6,594 nt of DNA from SFWF01 sp045587065 (GTDB lineage Bacteria; Bacillota; Clostridia; Oscillospirales; Acutalibacteraceae). Below, piece after piece: positions 1 through 5,004 of this stretch. Location: contig JAZNBQ010000034.1 in assembly GCA_045587065.1 (NCBI GenBank), forward strand, positions 1 to 6,594. The letters are read 5' to 3'. The translations under genes were made by a program, and so were the position numbers. A model generated the notes under the pieces. That model was not told the DNA's origin and ran no database searches. It was given only the letters and a program-made list of their open reading frames with translations. The first letter of the stretch is position 1. Every line of letters starts with the position of its first letter.

Positions 1-702
1 AAAGGTATTGGAGCAACAATGGCTATTCGTTTTGCTGAGAAAGGTTATAACGTTGTAATGAATTACAACAATTCTGTTCAAGCTGCTTTAATTCTACATA
101 AATCTTTATGCGAAAATGGTTACAGTGTAATGGCTTTTAAAGCAAATGTACGAAACAGATTAGATGTAGATTTAATGGTTAAGGAAACTCTTTACAAATT
201 TGGCTCTATCGATATTCTTATTAATAATGCAGGTATTGCTTCACAAGGTCTTATTACCGATATATCAGCACAGGATTGGAACGATATTATTGATGTCAAC
301 CTTAATGGTGTATTTAATTGTACACAGGCTGTTTTACCACATATGATAGAAAAGAAATCAGGCAAAATAATTAATATCTCTTCCATGTGGGGACAGGTTG
401 GTGCTTCTTGCGAAGTCCCCTACTCTACCGCTAAAGCAGGTGTTATTGGTTTTACAAAAGCGTTAGCTAAAGAGGTTGGACCCAGCGGCATCACTGTTAA
501 CTGCATTGCCCCCGGTTTAATTGAAACTGGCATGAATCAAGCTCTCACTATCGAAGATGTTACTGCGCTTGTGGATGAGACACCGCTTGGTAGAATTGGA
601 AACACCCACGACGTTGCTTCTGCAGCGCTCTATTTAGCATCAGACGATGCCGACTTTGTTACAGGTCAAGTTTTAGGTGTTAACGGCGGATTTGTAATCT
701 AA
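1..702 (+). CDS. SDR-family oxidoreductase, FabG-like 3-oxoacyl-ACP reductase (5' end cut by window)
   Basis: Frame 1 is open from the first base to a TAA at 700-702, giving 233 visible residues. The ATG at 19 is internal: the codons before it read KGIGAT, the end of the Rossmann TGxxxGIG cofactor motif, so roughly 14 N-terminal residues lie outside the window (compared with E. coli FabG). Visible classical SDR features, numbered from the first codon, are NNAG at 75-78, the structural Asn of DVNLNG at 100, the catalytic Ser at 128 (NISSMWG), and YSTAK with catalytic Tyr141 and Lys145. The C-terminus ends in the family-typical VTGQVLGVNGGF. The family reduces a keto group with NAD(P)H; FabG does this on 3-oxoacyl-ACP in fatty acid elongation. 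A fatty acid role is inferred from overall resemblance only: no fab genes are visible next to it, and other SDRs with different substrates look similar. It is convergent with the phosphopantetheinyl transferase gene. Confidence 0.85.
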   Translation, partial: KGIGATMAIRFAEKGYNVVMNYNNSVQAALILHKSLCENGYSVMAFKANVRNRLDVDLMVKETLYKFGSIDILINNAGIASQGLITDISAQDWNDIIDVNLNGVFNCTQAVLPHMIEKKSGKIINISSMWGQVGASCEVPYSTAKAGVIGFTKALAKEVGPSGITVNCIAPGLIETGMNQALTIEDVTALVDETPLGRIGNTHDVASAALYLASDDADFVTGQVLGVNGGFVI

Positions 703-707
703 CATTA

Positions 708-748
708 AATAAAAAAGCTCTGTGCTTAGTGCACAGAGCTTTTTTATT
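708..748. terminator. Bidirectional intrinsic terminator between convergent genes
   Basis: Positions 708-725 and 731-748 are perfectly complementary (18 bp) around a 5-base loop. The core is GCTCTGTGC/GCACAGAGC, flanked by an A tract on the left and a T tract on the right, so the RNA from either strand ends in a GC hairpin followed by U residues. It begins 5 bases after the stop of the SDR gene and contains the stop codon (744-746) of the minus-strand phosphopantetheinyl transferase gene. Confidence 0.9.
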
Positions 749-1319
749 CAATAATTGTTAAGGCATATTCTTTGGTGCTATAGTTAAAAATTTCTGGTGA
801 GCCTTTATTTAGTAAATGATAATTACCCGAGGTACCAAAAGTCGTTTTAAAAACCTCATATAAAGGTTTTCCACTGTGTTTTGCATATGCTTCTTTAACA
901 GTCCACAGATTAATAAATTGCTTATTGTCAGTTGAATTAATATCCGCAATTTCTTCCTCGGTGCAGACTTTTTTAATTAAAGAATCAGATACTTTTTTAT
1001 AAACCTGAATATCTATACCAACCTTTTTATCAGATACTGCACAGGCTATAAAATCATCACTATGAGAAATAGACAAATAGAACTCATCATTGTTATAATG
1101 AGTTCTATTTTTTTCGTCTAACGACAAGTTATAACCATCCAAAACACCGAAGTGCTCAGATAACAAATCGCTTACTAAAATTCTGGCAACTACAGATTGC
1201 TTAAACTTAAGACCTGTTTTTTGGCCAATATAGTTCCTTTGTGAAGAAGATAATTTACTAAAAAATGCATTTATTTCATCGACTGAAAAATCTTTTACAC
1301 AAGCGACTTTATAAAACAT
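744..1319 (-). CDS. 4'-phosphopantetheinyl transferase, Sfp-type superfamily
   Basis: This 191-residue protein should transfer the 4'-phosphopantetheine arm of coenzyme A to a serine of a carrier protein (ACP, or PKS/NRPS carrier domain). The two hallmark motifs are present: VGIDIQ at 100-105, with metal-binding Asp103, and WTVKEAYAK at 139-147, with Glu143 and Lys146 positions typical of W-x-x-KEA-x-x-K. A SISHS segment at 83-87 precedes the first motif, as in the family. It is somewhat shorter than Bacillus Sfp (about 220 residues). The residue two after Asp103 is Gln rather than the Glu of Sfp, a substitution also expected in some family members. The ATG directly follows the TAA of the lipoprotein gene (TAAATG). 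Its ribosome binding site AAAGGT (1327-1332) lies inside that gene, so translation is likely coupled. It is the last gene of the run and its stop codon lies in the terminator hairpin. Whether it serves primary ACP or a secondary-metabolite carrier cannot be told here. Confidence 0.88.
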   Translation of the reverse strand: MFYKVACVKDFSVDEINAFFSKLSSSQRNYIGQKTGLKFKQSVVARILVSDLLSEHFGVLDGYNLSLDEKNRTHYNNDEFYLSISHSDDFIACAVSDKKVGIDIQVYKKVSDSLIKKVCTEEEIADINSTDNKQFINLWTVKEAYAKHSGKPLYEVFKTTFGTSGNYHLLNKGSPEIFNYSTKEYALTIIE

Positions 1320-2303
1320 TTATTTTACCTTTGCGTTTTTGAGTAATATTTCACCTGCGGCAGTATATGCTGCATAACCTTCAATGTACATATCACTGTA
1401 ATCAGATAACTCCAAGCCGTTCTTTTCGCACTCAGTCTTTATATACTCTTTCGCTTTGTTCACGTCATCAGTTGTAAGCTTATAACCTGATTTTTGCATT
1501 ATTCCATAATAAACAAGGTTAGTAGCAATCATATTTTTAACCTCGTTGTCTTCAATTGTCTGTTTCAGTTCATCAATAGACATTTCATTTTTAACTGCAT
1601 AATCAGACATAGTTAAATTTTGTTCTGCTAATGCGATTTCATAAGCCTCAAGAGTATCTTTTAATTGAATTTTCATTTCTTTGCTTGGGTATTTTATAAC
1701 CTTAATGCTATCTAAAACACTAGACCATGCAGAAGAAATAATTGCATGTTTATCAGCGGCATCAGCAAGTGCAACTGCATTCTCAAAGCCTGCCTTCTGC
1801 GCATTTTCATCATTAAGTTCTGCTACTCTGGTAATATAATTTACCTTTACTGCAAAAATAACTGCCTGTCCTCTGAGGCTGGACTCTTGATAGTCTTTTG
1901 GAAAAGTAACATTAATTTCAGTTTCTTTTCCTACCTTAGCTCCAATTAATGAAGACTCAAAGCCATCAATGAATGTTTTAGAACCAATTTTTAAATCATA
2001 GCCTTGCGCAGTGCCACCATCAAAAGCTTTTCCGTTAAGATAACCTACATAGTCAATATTAGCAGTATCGCCATCTTTAATCTCGCCATCTTCAACCTTA
2101 TAAGATAGATTCTTCTCTAAAAACTCATTATAATACTGCTTAAAGGTAGATGAAGAACTGTCAATTTCTGTTTTAAAATCAGAAATTGTAATATACTTTT
2201 CCATATCATATTTAAAATATTTCTGGGCAGAATTACCACAGCCACTAAGCACAGTGGCAACAACTAAAATAACGATTGTTAATAAAATAGTAAACTTTTT
2301 CAT
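1320..2303 (-). CDS. Lipoprotein with trigger-factor-type FKBP peptidyl-prolyl isomerase domain
   Basis: The 327-residue product starts with MKK, a hydrophobic stretch (about 5-19) and the lipobox LSGC ending at Cys22, so it should be exported, lipidated and anchored on the outer face of the membrane. Residues about 75-157 resemble the FKBP domain of trigger factor: NIDYVGYLNGKAFDGG at 82-97, then FIDGFESSLIGAKVGKE at 111-127, then a Phe-Pro (FPKDY, 134-138). Tyr85, Phe94, Asp95, Phe115 and Phe150 fall where FKBP active-site aromatic and acidic residues are expected. The part from about 165 to the end is rich in charged residues and predicted helical, like the C-terminal chaperone arm of trigger factor. 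The N-terminal ribosome-binding domain of cytosolic trigger factor is missing and replaced by the signal peptide. The inferred role is folding or isomerisation of secreted proteins at the cell surface. A strong AAGGAG lies 5 bases before the ATG, and the gene starts 15 bases after the prfB stop. Confidence 0.85.
   Translation of the reverse strand: MKKFTILLTIVILVVATVLSGCGNSAQKYFKYDMEKYITISDFKTEIDSSSSTFKQYYNEFLEKNLSYKVEDGEIKDGDTANIDYVGYLNGKAFDGGTAQGYDLKIGSKTFIDGFESSLIGAKVGKETEINVTFPKDYQESSLRGQAVIFAVKVNYITRVAELNDENAQKAGFENAVALADAADKHAIISSAWSSVLDSIKVIKYPSKEMKIQLKDTLEAYEIALAEQNLTMSDYAVKNEMSIDELKQTIEDNEVKNMIATNLVYYGIMQKSGYKLTTDDVNKAKEYIKTECEKNGLELSDYSDMYIEGYAAYTAAGEILLKNAKVK
1327..1332 (-). promoter_or_regulatory. 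Ribosome binding site of the phosphopantetheinyl transferase gene, inside the upstream gene
   Basis: AAAGGT on the minus strand sits 7 bases before the ATG at 1319. It lies within the last codons of the lipoprotein gene, which supports the ATG choice and coupled translation. Confidence 0.6.
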
Positions 2304-2308
2304 AACTA

Positions 2309-2314
2309 CTCCTT
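2309..2314 (-). promoter_or_regulatory. Ribosome binding site of the lipoprotein gene
   Basis: AAGGAG on the minus strand lies 5 bases before the ATG at 2303, in the 15-base gap after prfB. It fixes the start, which also gives a complete signal peptide. Confidence 0.75.
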
Positions 2315-2318
2315 AAAA

Positions 2319-3434
2319 TTATTTATTATCATTTAATGTTGATGCTTTTAAATAAGCATTAATGAATCCGTCAAGGTCACCATCCATGACCGCGTTAATA
2401 TTACCGTTTTCATAACCGGTTCTATGGTCTTTTGCTAAGGTATACGGCATAAACACGTAAGACCTGATTTGAGAGCCCCAGGTTATTTCTTTTTGAACGC
2501 CCTTAATATCTTCAATCTTATCAAGATGCTCACGTTCTTTAATCTCAATAAGCTTTGACTTTAACATTTTCATAGCAACTTCTCTGTTTTGATGTTGACT
2601 ACGCTCGTTCTGACATGCAACAATAATTCCTGTGGGCAAATGAGTTATACGCACCGCCGATTCTGTCTTGTTAATGTGCTGACCACCTGCGCCACTGGAA
2701 CGATAGGTATCAACCTTAAGGTCATCAGGTTTAATCTCGATTTCGATACTATCATCAATCTCAGGCATAACATCTAAAGACGCAAATGACGTGTGCCGTC
2801 TTCCTGACGCATCAAAGGGGGATATTCTAACCAATCTATGAACACCGGCTTCACTTTTCAGATAACCGTATGCATTATCTCCTTCAAATCTCAGAACAGC
2901 GCTCTTAAGTCCCGCTTCTTCTCCATCAAGAAAATCAAGCATACTAACCTTAAAATTATGACGTTCTCCCCAACGGGTATACATTCTAACCAGCATTTCA
3001 TTCCAGTCCTGAGCCTCTGTTCCGCCGGCTCCCGCATGGAAAGTAAGTATGGCATTGTTAGAATCAAACTCCCCATTAAGCAAGGTAGTAAGACGTATGT
3101 TAGAAAGGGTTGTGACAAATTCGTCAAGAGATTGATTAATTTCATCTAAAAGAGATAAATCCCCTTCTTCGTTGCCAATTTCAATTAAAACAAGCAAATC
3201 ATCATATAAAGTTTTAAGCTTATTGTAGGCCGTTATTTTATTCTTTAACTGACTTATCTTTTGTAATGTTTTCTGAGAGTTTTCAATATCATCCCAAAAA
3301 CCGTCTACAAGAGTTTTCTCCTCAAGTTCTTTCACTTGTAAAGTTAAATTATCATAATCCAGAGCTTCTTTAAGATCAGAAAGTTCTGGCAAGTAACTCT
3401 CCTGTTTAAGTTTTAATTCCTCAAACTCAAGCAA
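2319..3434 (-). CDS. prfB: Peptide chain release factor 2 (RF2), no programmed frameshift, TTG start
   Basis: RF2 recognises UGA and UAA in the ribosomal A site and triggers hydrolysis of peptidyl-tRNA. With the TTG start at 3434 the protein is 371 residues. The RF2-specific anticodon tripeptide SPF (in RISPFDASGRRHTSF) is at 205-207 and the catalytic GGQ (in GAGGQHINKTESAVR) at 250-252, the same numbers as in E. coli RF2, which supports this start. Residue 246 is Ser, unlike Thr in E. coli K-12. The N-terminal helical domain is charged and coiled-coil-like. A longer in-frame GTG at 3464 would add LSCAGRRKA-type residues unlike the family and has no good ribosome binding site. TTG is preceded by AGGAAGGAG (3442-3450) with a 7-base spacer. 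The site where most RF2 genes have CTTTGAC reads GCT CTG GAT, in frame, so no frameshift is needed. The start overlaps the prmA stop by 8 bases (TTGCTTGA). Confidence 0.95.
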   Translation of the reverse strand: MLEFEELKLKQESYLPELSDLKEALDYDNLTLQVKELEEKTLVDGFWDDIENSQKTLQKISQLKNKITAYNKLKTLYDDLLVLIEIGNEEGDLSLLDEINQSLDEFVTTLSNIRLTTLLNGEFDSNNAILTFHAGAGGTEAQDWNEMLVRMYTRWGERHNFKVSMLDFLDGEEAGLKSAVLRFEGDNAYGYLKSEAGVHRLVRISPFDASGRRHTSFASLDVMPEIDDSIEIEIKPDDLKVDTYRSSGAGGQHINKTESAVRITHLPTGIIVACQNERSQHQNREVAMKMLKSKLIEIKEREHLDKIEDIKGVQKEITWGSQIRSYVFMPYTLAKDHRTGYENGNINAVMDGDLDGFINAYLKASTLNDNK

Positions 3435-4359
3435 AGCTTTTCTCCTTCCTGCACACGAAAGCACGCCAATTGTCTTTTTTATATGACTCTAAAATTTTGT
3501 AACCAAATTTATTGAAGGCATCTAAGACGTCATTTTCTCTTGAATCAATAATACCTGAAGTTATAAGTATACCATCCTCTTCAAGAAACAGATGGACATT
3601 TTCCAATAATTCAATAATCACATCAGCAACAATGTTAGCGCAAATCACATTATATTTTGATTTTATTTTATCTAACAGGTCTCCGACAAAGAAATTTGTT
3701 TTATCTGCTACTGAATTTATTTCTGCATTTTCATTTGCTGTTTTTACAGCCTGACTATCAATGTCAACGCCATCGCTATATTTAGCTCCTAAAAGCACTG
3801 AAGAAATGCCTAAAATACCGCTGCCGCATCCAATGTCTAAAACTGTACTTTCGGAATTAACGTGTTTTTCCAAAATGCCGAGACAAAGTGAGGTTGTAGC
3901 GTGTGTACCTGTTCCAAAAGCAGCTCCGGGGTCAATACTGATAATGGTTTTATTATTATCGTTATTATACTCTTCCCAGCTGGGACAAACAACTAATTTA
4001 TCTCCAATCTCAATAGGTTTGAAATATTTTTTCCAACCATCTAGCCAATTAGTATCATCTACATTATCTTCAAGTATTTCAAAATCAACATTTGCAAACT
4101 TTAACTGTTCAGATATAAAATTTATGGCTTCGTAAGCGTTATCTTCTTCAGAAATATACAAATGAACAACCGCTTCATTCCTGTTTTTATCGAGAAGGTC
4201 TTGTTCAATAAGGTCTACGTGCGCAATTTCCCAGGACTGTTCGATTAAATCAGAATAATCCTCTATGTAAATTCCATAAGGTACGCATTCATTTGCGATG
4301 CTAGACGCAATATCTATATCTTTTGAAGAAATTTTTATAGAAATTTCTGTCCAATTCAT
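3427..4359 (-). CDS. prmA: Ribosomal protein L11 methyltransferase
   Basis: PrmA uses S-adenosylmethionine to trimethylate ribosomal protein L11 in the cytoplasm. The 310-residue length fits the Gram-positive family. The N-terminal substrate-recognition region (about 1-100) opens with MNWTEISIKI. It is followed by the linker motif WLDGWKKYFKP at 105-115 and the PrmA-typical DPGAAFGTGTHATT at 143-156. The SAM-binding motif I, VLDIGCGSGILGI, is at 173-185, and the acidic end of strand 2 is GVDID at 197-201. The post-motif IV region CANIVADVI is at 240-248 (Asn-Ile-x-Ala in the family). The ATG at 4359 has AGGTG (4366-4370) 6 bases upstream. The stop is TGA, the only TGA among the complete genes of the window, and it lies inside the first codons of prfB. 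The gene starts 24 bases after the YbaK-family gene. Confidence 0.95.
   Translation of the reverse strand: MNWTEISIKISSKDIDIASSIANECVPYGIYIEDYSDLIEQSWEIAHVDLIEQDLLDKNRNEAVVHLYISEEDNAYEAINFISEQLKFANVDFEILEDNVDDTNWLDGWKKYFKPIEIGDKLVVCPSWEEYNNDNNKTIISIDPGAAFGTGTHATTSLCLGILEKHVNSESTVLDIGCGSGILGISSVLLGAKYSDGVDIDSQAVKTANENAEINSVADKTNFFVGDLLDKIKSKYNVICANIVADVIIELLENVHLFLEEDGILITSGIIDSRENDVLDAFNKFGYKILESYKKDNWRAFVCRKEKSFA
3442..3450 (-). promoter_or_regulatory. Ribosome binding site deciding the prfB TTG start
   Basis: AGGAAGGAG on the minus strand ends 7 bases before TTG at 3434-3432. It is embedded in the 3' end of prmA. It is the strongest Shine-Dalgarno match near the prfB N-terminus and argues against the GTG at 3464, which lies upstream of it. 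Confidence 0.75.
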
Positions 4360-4365
4360 ATGTTA

Positions 4366-4370
4366 CACCT
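4366..4370 (-). promoter_or_regulatory. Ribosome binding site of prmA
   Basis: AGGTG on the minus strand lies 6 bases before the ATG at 4359, in the 24-base gap after the YbaK-family gene. Confidence 0.5.
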
Positions 4371-4383
4371 ATAATAAATTAAA

Positions 4384-4854
4384 TTATTCCCAATCTTTAC
4401 AAACATCTACCCATTTGATAGAATTTGAATATTTTTGAAGTTCGTCAATTGTCAATTCAATGGCACTGTTGGAACTTCCTGCTGCAGGGTATACTGTTTC
4501 AAATCTTTTTAAAGAAACATCAAGATAAACCTTAACGTTATCTTTAACCGCAAAAGGACAAACTCCGCCCACAGCATGACCGATTAATTCTTCAACCTGG
4601 TCAAAAGAAAGCATTTTTGCCTTTACGGAAAATTCTTCCTTGTATTTAGGATTAGAAATTCTGGCGTCTCCTGCCGTTACCACCAAAATAGGTTCTTCGC
4701 CGACAAGAAAAGACATTGACTTAGCAATTTGCTTACCTTCGCAATTAAGAGCAATAGCTGCAAGTTCAACGGTAGCACTAGATACATCAAATTCTAGTAT
4801 TTGATCATCCATATTAAACTTTTTAAAATATTCTCTAACCTTTTCAATAGCCAA
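4384..4854 (-). CDS. YbaK/EbsC-family aminoacyl-tRNA deacylase (Cys-tRNA(Pro)/Ala-tRNA(Pro) editing type)
   Basis: YbaK-like proteins are free-standing editing domains related to the prolyl-tRNA synthetase INS domain; they hydrolyse mischarged aminoacyl-tRNA in the cytoplasm. The 156-residue product (from TTG) shows the family hallmarks: FDVSSATVELAA at 22-33, IAKSMSF at 43-49 with the conserved Lys45, VVTAGDARI at 58-66, and GHAVGGVCPF at 92-101, the glycine-rich active-site loop. The C-terminal segments YLDVSLKRFETVYPAAGS (110-127) and SAIELTIDEL are also characteristic. The start is uncertain. GTG at 4866 and at 4863 are in frame and would add VFW-type residues. TTG at 4854 gives MAIEKVREYFKK, the N-terminus usual in homologs, and has GTGGTG (4861-4866) 6 bases upstream as a moderate ribosome binding site. 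The substrate amino acid and tRNA cannot be read from sequence alone. It is the first gene of the minus-strand run and lies downstream of a good promoter. Confidence 0.88.
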   Translation of the reverse strand: MAIEKVREYFKKFNMDDQILEFDVSSATVELAAIALNCEGKQIAKSMSFLVGEEPILVVTAGDARISNPKYKEEFSVKAKMLSFDQVEELIGHAVGGVCPFAVKDNVKVYLDVSLKRFETVYPAAGSSNSAIELTIDELQKYSNSIKWVDVCKDWE

Positions 4855-4892
4855 CCAGAACACCACTTTTATTTTATAATAATTTATAAATC

Positions 4893-4921
4893 ATTTTAAC
4901 ACAATTATTTGTTATTTACAA
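4893..4921 (-). promoter_or_regulatory. Sigma-A-type promoter for the minus-strand operon
   Basis: On the minus strand, TTGTAA (-35, 4916-4921) is separated by exactly 17 bases from TAAAAT (-10, 4893-4898), with TGT immediately before the -10 as an extended -10 element. Transcription would start near 4886 and give a leader of about 30 bases before the TTG at 4854. A second possible pair, TTGTGT with TATTAT further downstream, also has a 17-base spacer and would start very close to the gene. In AT-rich DNA such matches are only moderately specific. Confidence 0.55.
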
Positions 4922-4947
4922 CTTTTAATTTATCATTTATGAGAATC

Positions 4948-4976
4948 TTGATTTTTTACTAAAAATATAGTAAAAT
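4948..4976 (+). promoter_or_regulatory. Sigma-A-type promoter of the P-type ATPase gene
   Basis: TTGATT (-35, 4948-4953), a 17-base spacer and TAAAAT (-10, 4971-4976) match the housekeeping consensus well. Transcription would start near 4983, about 22 bases before the ATG. It is divergent from the operon promoter, and the two -35 boxes are about 27 bases apart. Confidence 0.6.
4954..4975. repeat. Perfect 8-bp inverted repeat overlapping spacer and -10; candidate operator
   Basis: TTTTACTA (4954-4961) and TAGTAAAA (4968-4975) are exact reverse complements around AAAATA. The dyad fills the -35/-10 spacer and reaches into the -10 box of the ATPase promoter, a position where a bound dimeric repressor would block RNA polymerase. 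No regulator is encoded in the window, and the AT richness makes chance a real alternative. Confidence 0.4.
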
Positions 4977-4992
4977 TTTCATATATTGCTTT

Positions 4993-4997
4993 GGAGG
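4993..4997 (+). promoter_or_regulatory. Ribosome binding site of the P-type ATPase gene
   Basis: GGAGG lies 7 bases before the ATG at 5005. The frame has a TAA at 4960-4962 upstream and no other ATG in between, so the start is well fixed. Confidence 0.85.
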
Positions 4998-5004
4998 TTA
5001 TTAT

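Noticed and set aside
2838..3149. A plus-strand frame of 103 codons and an overlapping minus-strand frame within prfB.
   Set aside because: Both are shadows of the conserved RF2 coding sequence, with no family resemblance of their own.
3426..3435. A +1 frameshift at GCT TGA that would fuse PrmA to RF2, in the same direction and with the same stop as the classical RF2 shift.
   Set aside because: prfB lies in the +1 frame relative to prmA and a Shine-Dalgarno sequence is upstream, but the slip codon is GCT, which re-pairs poorly. The Shine-Dalgarno is about 9 bases away instead of about 3, and both proteins are complete on their own. Ordinary start-stop overlap explains the arrangement.
3435..3464. 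Longer prfB from the GTG at 3464.
   Set aside because: The added residues do not resemble RF2 N-termini and would shift SPF and GGQ away from their standard numbers. The strong ribosome binding site lies downstream of this GTG.
3512..4135. Two plus-strand open frames of 80 and 124 codons across prmA.
   Set aside because: They are antisense to a well-conserved prmA, have low-complexity Ser-rich translations and show no start signals.
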